DNA from: Bacteroidales bacterium
GTDB lineage: Bacteria; Bacteroidota; Bacteroidia; Bacteroidales; UBA932
Length of the DNA: 64,000 bases
Direction of reading: 5' to 3'
Assembly (NCBI GenBank): GCA_017618115.1
Contig: JAFZUX010000008.1
Location: forward strand, 86,589 to 150,588
Below, piece by piece: positions 26,766-35,338 of the stretch. A program made the position numbers and the translations under genes. Below the pieces are notes generated by a model, which searched no databases, was not told the DNA's origin, and saw only the letters and a program-made list of their open reading frames with translations. Position 1 is the first letter of the stretch. Each line of letters begins with the position of its first letter.

Positions 26766-28111
26766 ATTCCGTATTTCTTCAGTTTGTTATATAGGGTAGG
26801 ACGGCTTATGTCCAAGGCTTTGGCTACAAGTGACAAATTGTCACCATACTTTTTCATAGCAACTTCAATGGCTTGTTTTTCAGTTTCTTCCAAAGTAAAC
26901 ACATCTACATTACTTTTTACGTTTCGTATTGAGGCCTCTTCAGAAAACAAAGATGAATCCAAAAGAGAACTATCGCTGAGAATAACAGCCTTTTCAATAA
27001 CATTCTGAAGTTGACGTATGTTACCTCTCCAAGAGAGGCGCTTCAGTAAAACTTTTGCCTCTTCCGTCAGTCCAGAAACATTACGATGATACTTTCCCGC
27101 AAACTTGCTGATGAACAGCTCCGCCAAAGGAACAATATCAGAGGTCCGTTCCCTCAAAGGAGGTATCATTAAGTGGATGGTGTTAATTCTGTAAAACAAA
27201 TCTTCCCTAAACCCGCCCTCTGAAACAAGTTTATTGAGATCACGGTTAGTAGCGCATATAAGTCTGATATTCACAGGAATGCTCTTTGTGTCTCCGACTC
27301 TTGTAACCACCCTTTCCTGGAGCACCCTAAGTAGTTTTGCCTGACTTAAAAGTGGGATGTTACCTATCTCGTCAAGGAACAATGTGCTCCCGTTTGCCAT
27401 TTCAAACTTACCCTTTTGATCAGACACTGCATCTGTATAAGCCCCTTTTATATGGCCAAACAATTCACTCTCAACCAAATTATCCGGGATAGCCCCTGCA
27501 TCTACTGCAACCATCGGCTTACCGGCCCTAAGGCTGTGTCTGTGTATATAACCGGCAAGCACATCCTTTCCGCACCCGTTTTCACCGGTAATCAATACTG
27601 TAGCCTCAGTGGCGGCTACTTTATCTACGATGTTCTTCAGAGAAGCCATAGACGAGGAAGATCCCCAAAACATCTCAACACTTTCAGATGCCTCAATATC
27701 AAAGATATCCCTACTATCAGATTCGACAACACTTGCCTTGTATGCGGATGTAAGGACAGATATCAGTTTTTCGTTTTCCCAAGGTTTTACTAAAAAATCA
27801 TAAGCCCCTCTTTTCATTCCCTCAACCGCCAAAGAAACATCTGCATAAGCAGTAAAGAGTACCACCTTGATTTGAGGATAAGATTTTCTTATTTCATTAA
27901 GCCAAAAAAGGCCCTCATTTCCTGTGTTGACTTCTGTAGAAAAGTTCATATCAAGAAGTACGACTTCTGGTCTGAATTCTCTAAGTTTACTCATGAGAGA
28001 TGCAGGAGATGACAACAGTTCAACCTCCGCAAAATGAGACGGAAGAAGAATCTTCAATGCGTTCCTGATTCCGAGATTATCATCAACTACCAGTATCTTA
28101 CCTTTCTTCAT
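26762..28111 (-). CDS. Sigma-54-dependent response regulator (NtrC family)
   Basis: About 449 residues. An N-terminal receiver (phosphoacceptor Asp in VVLLDMNF, switch Lys in FLVKPW) is followed by the sigma-54 AAA+ domain, with Walker A GENGCGKDVL, the sigma-54 contact loop GAYTDA and Walker B STLFLDEIGN, and a Fis-type HTH (ALDISRPTLYNKLKKYG). It activates sigma-54 promoters from distant upstream sites. The frame opens at a TTG (28120) that is part of the promoter box, so I use the ATG at 28111. A perfect dyad upstream of the tolC-like gene at 38130-38154 is a plausible binding site. Confidence 0.94.
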   Translation of the reverse strand: MKKGKILVVDDNLGIRNALKILLPSHFAEVELLSSPASLMSKLREFRPEVVLLDMNFSTEVNTGNEGLFWLNEIRKSYPQIKVVLFTAYADVSLAVEGMKRGAYDFLVKPWENEKLISVLTSAYKASVVESDSRDIFDIEASESVEMFWGSSSSMASLKNIVDKVAATEATVLITGENGCGKDVLAGYIHRHSLRAGKPMVAVDAGAIPDNLVESELFGHIKGAYTDAVSDQKGKFEMANGSTLFLDEIGNIPLLSQAKLLRVLQERVVTRVGDTKSIPVNIRLICATNRDLNKLVSEGGFREDLFYRINTIHLMIPPLRERTSDIVPLAELFISKFAGKYHRNVSGLTEEAKVLLKRLSWRGNIRQLQNVIEKAVILSDSSLLDSSLFSEEASIRNVKSNVDVFTLEETEKQAIEVAMKKYGDNLSLVAKALDISRPTLYNKLKKYGI

Positions 28112-28117
28112 ATATCG

Positions 28118-28125
28118 CAAAATTA
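28118..28125 (-). promoter_or_regulatory. -7 box directly before the NtrC-type regulator
   Basis: On the minus strand TAATTTTG matches TAnnTTTG. Only six bases separate it from the ATG at 28111, so the mRNA would be leaderless or nearly so. No -33 TTTG is visible, so an upstream promoter is also possible. Confidence 0.45.
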
Positions 28126-28150
28126 GTATTTTTTGTTCTATATTTTTACA

Positions 28151-28182
28151 CTTGCAGCATTAATGTTAAAATACTAAATTTG
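28151..28182 (+). promoter_or_regulatory. Promoter of the AlbA-domain gene
   Basis: CTTG at 28151-28154, 20 nt and TAAATTTG at 28175-28182 fit the -33/-7 consensus, with the ATG 22 nt downstream of the box. Confidence 0.65.
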
Positions 28183-28204
28183 TGAACCATAATATTCTGA
28201 ATCC

Positions 28205-29692
28205 ATGAAGATTCTTGGAAACAAACTCATATCCGAATGTACGGAATACGACTTCAAGCAAGAATTGGAGCGGAAGAAAATCAGCCACTGGCTGAAGAGT
28301 GTCAGCGCCTATGCAAACTCCGAAGGTGGTGCCCTCTACTACGGCGTTGACAACGACGGTAATGTAACCGGCCTTGCCAATCCGCAGAGCGATTCCGACT
28401 TCATCAGCCAGAAGATCAACGCCCATCTGGATCCTGTCCCGGACTGGACGCTGACTCCCGGGGAAGATGAGCAAGGCCACAAAGTGCTTGAAGTGCTTGT
28501 AAAGTCGGGACAGTTTGCGCCGTATTACCTTGTCCTGGACGGCTCCCGACAGGCATTTGTCCGTTCCGGTAACGAGAGTGTTGTGGCTTCTTCCAGGGAG
28601 TTGCTGAAGCTGGTACTGAAAGGCACCAACAGTAGCTGGGATGCTCTCCCAAGCCGGGAGACCGTCGAAAAGCATTCCTTCAAGATGCTCGCCCACGAGT
28701 ACCACGAAAGGACGTTGCAGCCTTGGGATGACAAGTATCCTGAATCCTGGGGCCTTGTCCTGGAAGACGGCACCCTCACAAACGGCGGACTCCTTTTCTC
28801 CGACAACTGCGAAGTTTACCAGTCCCGCGTGTTCTGTACTCGCTGGAACGGCCTCACCAAGACCGATGCCATCAACGATGCCGAATACAGCGGCAATCTG
28901 CTTTACCTTCTCAAGATGATGAGAGGGTTCATCAAGTCCAACACCGCAAAGCGCTGGTTCAAGTTGCCTGACTATCGCCTCAACTTCCCGGAGTATGCCG
29001 ACCGCGCCATTCTCGAGTGTTGCGTAAACCACCTGATCCATCGTGATATGACCGAGGTCGGCAGTGAGGTGCACGTGGATATCTATGATGACCGCATCGA
29101 ATTCTACTCTCCTGGAGGAATGTTCGACGGTACCAGGATTCAGGACCGCGACATTCTGAAAGTCCCGTCCAAGCGACGTAATCCCATCATCGCCGATGTC
29201 TTCACGCAGCTGGACTATATGGAGAAACGCGGCTCCGGATTCCAGAAGATCACAGAGCTGACTTCCGAGCTCCGACTCTTTACGGAAGACCGGATGCCGA
29301 CATTCGAATCCGACGCGTCTTCCTTCTTCACAACCGTCCATAGTGTTCTATACGGCAGAAGTGACGAAGATTTCCAGCGTGTCATCGACCAGGAATCCAC
29401 ACCAAAGGAGGAGAATACTACCCAAAAGACTACCCAAAAGGCCGAGGATACTACCCAAAAGGCTAACCCTAAGACGGAAAACACTACCCAAAAGCCAGTC
29501 AGTGACACTGCCCAAAAGATTCTGGACTTGCTTACTGAAGACCCATATCTTACTCGTCAGGACATAGCTCCGCTTCTCAATCTGACGCCAGACGGCGTGA
29601 AATACCATCTGACCAGATTACAGAGATTAGGTTATCTTCTCCGCATCGAAGGCCGCAAATCAGGCCGTTGGAAAGTTCTGGTAAAGAAATAG
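28205..29692 (+). CDS. AlbA_2/HATPase_c_4 ATP-binding protein with C-terminal winged helix
   Basis: A 495-residue protein. The AlbA_2 (Schlafen-type) domain spans about residues 15-130 (ANSEGGALYYGVDNDGNVTG). A divergent GHKL-like ATPase region follows at about 275-390 (NHLIHRDM, FYSPGGMFDG, EKRGSGFQKI). A low-complexity stretch with repeated TTQK units (about 403-440) leads to a winged-helix domain (LTRQDIAPLLNLTPDGVKYH). Such proteins are common accessory genes of unclear function, possibly transcriptional regulators or defence proteins. Its G/C at third positions (about 69 percent in 70 codons counted) is well above its neighbours, and it interrupts an otherwise one-directional regulator/efflux locus, so it was probably acquired horizontally. 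Confidence 0.85.
   Translation: MKILGNKLISECTEYDFKQELERKKISHWLKSVSAYANSEGGALYYGVDNDGNVTGLANPQSDSDFISQKINAHLDPVPDWTLTPGEDEQGHKVLEVLVKSGQFAPYYLVLDGSRQAFVRSGNESVVASSRELLKLVLKGTNSSWDALPSRETVEKHSFKMLAHEYHERTLQPWDDKYPESWGLVLEDGTLTNGGLLFSDNCEVYQSRVFCTRWNGLTKTDAINDAEYSGNLLYLLKMMRGFIKSNTAKRWFKLPDYRLNFPEYADRAILECCVNHLIHRDMTEVGSEVHVDIYDDRIEFYSPGGMFDGTRIQDRDILKVPSKRRNPIIADVFTQLDYMEKRGSGFQKITELTSELRLFTEDRMPTFESDASSFFTTVHSVLYGRSDEDFQRVIDQESTPKEENTTQKTTQKAEDTTQKANPKTENTTQKPVSDTAQKILDLLTEDPYLTRQDIAPLLNLTPDGVKYHLTRLQRLGYLLRIEGRKSGRWKVLVKK
29417..29518 (+). repeat. Short repeats encoding TTQK units
   Basis: The 12-mer actacccaaaag occurs at 29417, 29429, 29450 and 29483, with a one-base variant at 29507. The first two are tandem. 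They encode the Thr-Thr-Gln-Lys units of the linker before the winged helix and could change in number by slippage. Confidence 0.75.
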
Positions 29693-29696
29693 ACTG

Positions 29697-29710
29697 CTAC
29701 TAAATAGTAG
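29697..29710. terminator. Possible weak bidirectional terminator
   Basis: CTACTA and TAGTAG arms around two bases lie just after the AlbA gene stop and between it and the convergent permease gene. The stem is only 6 bp and the following tract is mixed, so the call is weak. Confidence 0.3.
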
Positions 29711-29738
29711 TATTTACTTAACCGTGCTTTTGAAGCCT

Positions 29739-32123
29739 TTACTCCTTTTTTAACTCTGTTGCAGTATTAGCCTTTGCAGAGCGAAGCACTTGCCAAAGCA
29801 CTGATACGCAAGCAAAAACTATTGTCAATAATGCCGCTGCAACCAGAGAGAAGACAACACTGTCTATTCTATAGGAATATTGCTCAAGATAGTGTTGGCA
29901 CAGGTACCAGGCTACCGGTATTCCTATGATAATCGCAGTAAAGACAAGTATTGCATATTGCTTTACTGAGCGTCGGGTCTCCTTCGCAACGTCGCTTCCA
30001 AAAACTTTCCTAATCGCAATCTGCTTAGTTTGCTCTGCGCTGAAATAAGTACTCATTGCAAGAAGCCCAAGAAGAGAGATCATAACAGCAAGTATCATAA
30101 ACAACTCCATGAGTCTCATAGTACTTACTGCAGGAGCAAGTTTCTTCTTCAGGATATCATCCAGAAAGCCAAACAGATATGACTCATTGAAATAACCTTT
30201 GGTTTCTTCCATATATTCGCGGTAAACATCCTTTATAGCCTTTTGGACATACTCCTTGTCTGCAGAAGGAGTGATTTTGAGCAGAGGGTCACAAGCGTAG
30301 TAGAGCTTTTCATATGACACGAGCATAACCGCTATACTTTGGTTTTCCTCGGATGCTTCCAACCTGTCTGCCGGAGTGTCTTTGATTATTCCTCCTATGT
30401 AGTCAGCACTCATATTGTTCATTCTCATTGTCCTTGCAAAATATGATGATGTATCGGACACTCCCGCCATGCGGAATGCAGTCTCGCTGAGCCACAAGGA
30501 ATTGGAAAGCGGATGGCCAAAATCTTCAATCTTTTCGAACCCAAGGAGACGGAAATAAGTTGTATCACAGCCTATAAGAGCCAAGACCACGTTTTTTTCC
30601 TGGCCTCCCACATCCATCTTTCTGGTCATTCTGTAATTGATATTCCCAGGGAAGCCCCTCCCATATCCTATTTCCTCAACAAAAGGCAGTTTGCGGAGCT
30701 TCTCCTCCAAAGGCTTCTGGCTTTCTACATTAGAACTTCCTCCGATTATAAACAGGTTATCGCTGCAGAAATTCATGGGACGTGCAAGCAAATGCTTCAT
30801 CTGCATCTCCATAGTTATAGCCATGGCTATCAACACCACTGCCAGGAGATTCTGGAATACAATAAAGAACTTGCTGAGTACCATCTTGCTTTTCCTTGAG
30901 TATGTTCCACGGATTATGTCAATAGGCTTAGTCTTAGAGGCTTCCAGTGCCGGCAAGAGACCTGCAAGCGTTCCAAAAAGCATCACAGCAATGATATAAG
31001 CTACCACATATTTGAAGCCAAAACCGAATCTCAGAACAACGTCCTGACTGTCTATTGCTCCGGAAAGAAGATTACTGATAGCTGGAGTAAGAAGAAAAGC
31101 CAGAACTAAAGCAGCTGCAAAGCACACCGCAGTAAACAGCAGCGATTCCGAGATGTATTTCATAATTACCCTTCCTTTTGTTGCCCCGAGTAGTCTCCTT
31201 GTTGCCATCTCCTTTGACCTCTTTCTTACAAGAGCAACATTAAGATTGATGTAATTGATTATGGCAGAAGCCATAAGAAGCAGAACAACAATTGTCAGAA
31301 TCCTCATAAGCGTCTTGTCTGCATGCCTGAGCATATAGGCTCCCTTGTGGAAGAACATCTCCTTGTAATTGTACAACTTGAGCTCATTTTCCTCCTTCTT
31401 GAAAAACCTGTAATTCTCATAGCATTTGTCAAGAATGTTCTTCTTGAAAGTTTCTTCGTCCGCTTCTTTCTGACGCTTGATAATCGTCATGTGGGTTCCG
31501 TATGACATGAACTTGTAACTTGCTTCTATGGCACTGTCACTACTCCTTTCTGCCGAAACAAGAATATCAGCTCTGGCAACAAGAGTATTATCAAGATCCT
31601 CAAATATGCCTCCTATTACATATTCCTTATAGACAAATACTCCCTTGTCCTCGCCGTTTAAAACCCCGATAGATCTTCCCAGCACTCCGTTTCCGTCATC
31701 TATCCTTGCAGCAAAACTGTGGCTTAAAAGAACGGTGCCTCCGCTCTGAAAGTCCTGAAGACTTCCATCCAGAATTCTGTATGGAAAGATGCTGAAAAAG
31801 TTGGTGTCTATTTCTACCAAGGATGCCATATAGATATGATCTGCAAACTTGAAGACCTCACCCCCCATCTGACCGATTCTAGTTATGCTTTCCACTCCAG
31901 GGATGCTGTCCAGAGACTCCTTGTCCCATGGGGAAAGAGCTAACAGTTCATCCCTACCTAATCCGTAAATCCTGTCACCATCCGGGCTCTCCCTTATAAC
32001 ATCATACTGCTGCCACACATAGCTTCCTATTAGAATCACGAATGCCAAGCTCACGATTAACCCCAATGCCTCTATTACTGCATATAACTTATTATTACCC
32101 AGAAACTTGAAAAAACTTTTCAT
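29739..32123 (-). CDS. MacB/FtsX-type ABC transporter permease (distal copy)
   Basis: A 794-residue permease with two tandem MacB_PCD/FtsX units. One TM is at about 14-34, then a periplasmic domain, three TMs at about 285-400 with the coupling motif KRSKEMATRRLLGATKGRV, a second TM and periplasmic domain from about 425, and three TMs at about 670-790 with AIRKVFGSDV. These proteins transmit ATP hydrolysis mechanically to a periplasmic adaptor rather than forming a classical pore. It is a divergent paralogue of the gene just upstream, and the five-gene operon ends here. Confidence 0.9.
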   Translation of the reverse strand: MKSFFKFLGNNKLYAVIEALGLIVSLAFVILIGSYVWQQYDVIRESPDGDRIYGLGRDELLALSPWDKESLDSIPGVESITRIGQMGGEVFKFADHIYMASLVEIDTNFFSIFPYRILDGSLQDFQSGGTVLLSHSFAARIDDGNGVLGRSIGVLNGEDKGVFVYKEYVIGGIFEDLDNTLVARADILVSAERSSDSAIEASYKFMSYGTHMTIIKRQKEADEETFKKNILDKCYENYRFFKKEENELKLYNYKEMFFHKGAYMLRHADKTLMRILTIVVLLLMASAIINYINLNVALVRKRSKEMATRRLLGATKGRVIMKYISESLLFTAVCFAAALVLAFLLTPAISNLLSGAIDSQDVVLRFGFGFKYVVAYIIAVMLFGTLAGLLPALEASKTKPIDIIRGTYSRKSKMVLSKFFIVFQNLLAVVLIAMAITMEMQMKHLLARPMNFCSDNLFIIGGSSNVESQKPLEEKLRKLPFVEEIGYGRGFPGNINYRMTRKMDVGGQEKNVVLALIGCDTTYFRLLGFEKIEDFGHPLSNSLWLSETAFRMAGVSDTSSYFARTMRMNNMSADYIGGIIKDTPADRLEASEENQSIAVMLVSYEKLYYACDPLLKITPSADKEYVQKAIKDVYREYMEETKGYFNESYLFGFLDDILKKKLAPAVSTMRLMELFMILAVMISLLGLLAMSTYFSAEQTKQIAIRKVFGSDVAKETRRSVKQYAILVFTAIIIGIPVAWYLCQHYLEQYSYRIDSVVFSLVAAALLTIVFACVSVLWQVLRSAKANTATELKKE

Positions 32124-32158
32124 AATAACTTTTCATAATAACATTTCAATATACTTCT

Positions 32159-34570
32159 CTATTCTTTCTTCAGAACTCCGGCAGGATTGAGGCGGGTTAC
32201 CCTTAGCGTTTGAAAGACGATGGCAATAAATGAACAGGATACTATCATCAGAATTGCTGCAATAAAGAATAATGAACTCAGCGATACACGATGTGTATAA
32301 TTCATAAGAAGTTCATTACAAATATACCAAGTAAAAGGCACGGCTGCAAGGCAGGCAACAAGAACAAGTATCATATAACTTCTAACGTTCTTCCATGTTT
32401 CTGAAGAAACCGTACCTCCAAATACCTTATGTACTGCTATATCATGTTCCTTCAGAGTTATGAACCAGGTGCTCAGGCCAATTAATCCCAGAAGAGATAG
32501 CAGGAGCATAAGGCCGGCAAACATCAAAACCAGAATCATCAGGGCCTGCTCTTCATTAAGTAGTTCACGGTTAAGTGCAGGAACAAATCCCTTTGTGTGA
32601 GGTTCCTTGTAAATGCCCCAGGACTTATCCAGTGTCTGTTTCAAACAATCCAATATTTCTTTCTCAGCCTCAGGATGCTGACCGTTTACTCTTATAGCCA
32701 AGGACTTGTAGTAGGCCGTAGGACTCTCGTACCAGTCATCCTGAACACTTACGTAAGTGGGAATGTCATAATAATAACTGGCACGAAAATCTTCTACAAC
32801 ACCGCCAACGGCTGTTATTCCCAAGTCATCCAACTGGTTCTGATTAAGTTGGATATCATTTGGATTCAGCCCCATTTCCTTGACAAGACTTTCTGTCAGA
32901 TATCCTATCCTGTCTCCTTCCCGCCTGAAATCCTTTACCACTTTAAAACCGAAAGCCTCAAAAGCACCAGGACTGCAATAAAGTTTACTTGCCCTATATC
33001 CTCGTAATTTCTGCTCACCGTCTGGAGTATTAACCGTCATCTGCTCCGTGCCGGATTCATCGTTAATGAATTTGCTTTCTGTAACATGGCCCGGACGGTC
33101 ATCGCAATAACCTGCTTTATCCACACAATGAAGCCTCCTTAATGCATCTATTGCAGGATCGAGTTCATGATGGGCATAAGGGCCGTACATGTAGTAGACA
33201 TCCTCCGCATCTATTCCAAGAGGCAGCTTTACCAGCTTGCGGTACTGGAAAACATACAATACAGAGGCTGTAAGAAGAACCATTGTCACAAAGCACTGGA
33301 TAAAGATGAACACCTTGCTGAACACCATCTTGCCGTGAGTGCGCATTTCTCCCTTAATAACGTCCAGAGCCTTGAACTTGGATATTAGAAAGGCTGGAAC
33401 TACTCCGGCTACAAGTCCTACTAAGACTCCGAGCGCCACATACATAATGAGGCTTTGCCAGTTATATCCCACTCTCACGTCAAAGCCAAGCCCCGTTGAA
33501 CGGAACACCGCATTTATCTGTGGTACAATAAGGTATGACAGAGCTATACCAAGAACAAAACATATTGAAGTCAGAAGAAGAGATTCTTTTAGCAACTTGC
33601 CCAGAATTTCCCCTCTGGAAGATCCAAGAAGCCTGCGGGATGCCATCTCCTTTGCCCTAAAAAAAACCACTGCCACGTTAAGTGCTATGTAATTGAACAA
33701 GGAAAATACAAGCAGCACAATACTCAGTATAAGAATAAAATCAAACACGTAACTCTGGGAGCCTGTAAGACATCCTCCTGGAGCATCCGACAACTCATCG
33801 TAGCGGTAAAGCTTGATCTGCTCCTCCAGAACCCTCTTAACGTCCTCTTCCGAGCCTTCTTCAAGATATAATGCGCTTGCGTAATTATTTCTGGCCGCAG
33901 TACGGATCTTTGAAATCAGTTCATCCCTGTCTGTACCAGCCTTAACTTTGAAAAGGCATAGGTCTTTCTGGTGCATACGCTGTGGGTTCTTCCAGTAGTA
34001 CTGAAGAGTAGGCCCGGCAATGTTTATTACCACATCGTGAGGCAACATTAAGGACCTCTCGTAGTCACCGACTACACCTCCAACTGTGTATTCGATGTCA
34101 TCCAATACAAAGTGCTTTCCCACAGCATCCTTACCCCAGCCGGTCTTGCGGGCGAAGCTTTCAGAAACCAGGGCGTTTGTATTGTCACCGAGTACACTTC
34201 TGCTTCCCGATATAAACTTTGTAGGGAAGAAGTCAAAGAAGTTCTGATCGCAGAGAAGGAGTTCTATACTGTAACTCTCCTGATCCACCTTAATGTCTGC
34301 AGGGCGGGTTGCACTAAATAGCGTAGTCTGCTCCACTTCCGGAATGTTTGCCTTAAGGAATTCAGGCTGGTCAAAACAACCGCCGAGATATTTGCCCCAT
34401 AGAGTGAATGTATATGTGCGATTATAATCACGGTTAGCATGGTCTAGCATCCATAAATCATTTGTATAACTGACCAGAGGTATAATGAATGCTAGTGCCA
34501 CACTTATGCCAATAATTTCTATTAGCGTATACAGTTTGTGCTCCTTCAAGAAGCGGAGATAAGTTTTCAT
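32159..34570 (-). CDS. MacB/FtsX-type ABC transporter permease (proximal copy)
   Basis: An 803-residue protein with the same double MacB_PCD/FtsX layout as its neighbour: a TM at about 14-35, a first FtsX unit with RAKEMASRRLLGSSRGEI, and a second ending with AVHKVFGGTV and three C-terminal TMs. The two permeases are clearly related but diverged along their length, so they could act as a heterodimer with the ATPase encoded upstream. It starts 27 nt after the ATPase gene. Confidence 0.9.
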   Translation of the reverse strand: MKTYLRFLKEHKLYTLIEIIGISVALAFIIPLVSYTNDLWMLDHANRDYNRTYTFTLWGKYLGGCFDQPEFLKANIPEVEQTTLFSATRPADIKVDQESYSIELLLCDQNFFDFFPTKFISGSRSVLGDNTNALVSESFARKTGWGKDAVGKHFVLDDIEYTVGGVVGDYERSLMLPHDVVINIAGPTLQYYWKNPQRMHQKDLCLFKVKAGTDRDELISKIRTAARNNYASALYLEEGSEEDVKRVLEEQIKLYRYDELSDAPGGCLTGSQSYVFDFILILSIVLLVFSLFNYIALNVAVVFFRAKEMASRRLLGSSRGEILGKLLKESLLLTSICFVLGIALSYLIVPQINAVFRSTGLGFDVRVGYNWQSLIMYVALGVLVGLVAGVVPAFLISKFKALDVIKGEMRTHGKMVFSKVFIFIQCFVTMVLLTASVLYVFQYRKLVKLPLGIDAEDVYYMYGPYAHHELDPAIDALRRLHCVDKAGYCDDRPGHVTESKFINDESGTEQMTVNTPDGEQKLRGYRASKLYCSPGAFEAFGFKVVKDFRREGDRIGYLTESLVKEMGLNPNDIQLNQNQLDDLGITAVGGVVEDFRASYYYDIPTYVSVQDDWYESPTAYYKSLAIRVNGQHPEAEKEILDCLKQTLDKSWGIYKEPHTKGFVPALNRELLNEEQALMILVLMFAGLMLLLSLLGLIGLSTWFITLKEHDIAVHKVFGGTVSSETWKNVRSYMILVLVACLAAVPFTWYICNELLMNYTHRVSLSSLFFIAAILMIVSCSFIAIVFQTLRVTRLNPAGVLKKE

Positions 34571-34597
34571 TTCAAGTTATTGGATGGATAATTGTCT

Positions 34598-35278
34598 TTA
34601 CAGCAAGTTTTTCACATCGTTAACAATCTGACCATCAAAGAGATCTATAATCCTTTGAGCTACAGTAGCGTCTTTTTGGGAGTGTGTCACCATCACGATG
34701 GTTGTCCCCTCCTTATTCAATTCGCAGAGCAGGTCCATAACCTCTTTGCCGTTCTTGGAATCCAGGTTACCAGTCGGCTCGTCAGCCAATATCAGCTTTG
34801 GGTTTGACACCACAGCCCTTGCAATGGCAACCCTCTGCTGCTGACCGCCAGATAGTTGCTGAGGAAAATGTTTTGCACGGTGAGAAATATTCATCCTCTT
34901 CAATATTTCAGTAACCCTCTTTTTTCTCTCAGATGCTGATATGTTCAAATATCGGAGAGGAAGTTCAACATTCTCATACACATTGAGTTCATCTATGAGG
35001 TTAAAGCTTTGGAACACGAATCCGATATTGCCCTTGCGGAACTTGGTGCGCTCCTTCTCCTTGAGGTTGGCCACCTCGGTGTCCAGGAGTTTGTAGCTAC
35101 CGCTGGTGGGATTGTCCAGCAGGCCCAGGATATTCAGCAGCGTGGACTTGCCGCAGCCCGAAGGTCCCATGATAGCGACGAACTCGCCGTCCTTGATTTC
35201 GAAGGAAACACCATTGAGTGCAGTAGTTTCAATTTCTTCCGTCCGGAAGACTTTGCAAAGATTGCTAACAGTAATCAT
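34598..35278 (-). CDS. MacB/LolD-type ABC transporter ATP-binding protein
   Basis: A 226-residue ATPase with Walker A MGPSGCGKSTLL, Q-loop FVFQSFN, signature QLSGGQQQRVAIARA, Walker B LILADEPTGNLD and H-loop VTHSQ. It energises the two downstream FtsX permeases. Codons 24-91 (about 35006-35209) have about 82 percent G/C at third positions by hand count, while the codons before and after have about 35-38 percent. The gene therefore looks mosaic, with its Walker A to Q-loop part replaced by recombination. Confidence 0.94.
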   Translation of the reverse strand: MITVSNLCKVFRTEEIETTALNGVSFEIKDGEFVAIMGPSGCGKSTLLNILGLLDNPTSGSYKLLDTEVANLKEKERTKFRKGNIGFVFQSFNLIDELNVYENVELPLRYLNISASERKKRVTEILKRMNISHRAKHFPQQLSGGQQQRVAIARAVVSNPKLILADEPTGNLDSKNGKEVMDLLCELNKEGTTIVMVTHSQKDATVAQRIIDLFDGQIVNDVKNLL

Positions 35279-35338
35279 AATTGTTTGTATTTTAATTGTT
35301 TATTATTCGATTCGTCATTCCCGGCTTGACCGAGAATC

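Noticed and set aside
28166-29341. A 391-residue open frame opposite the AlbA-domain gene
   Set aside because: The plus-strand gene has recognisable domains and a promoter; the opposite frame lasts only because of high third-position G/C.
33117-33125. A perfect DnaA box in the proximal FtsX permease gene
   Set aside because: Same reason: an isolated box in a coding region.
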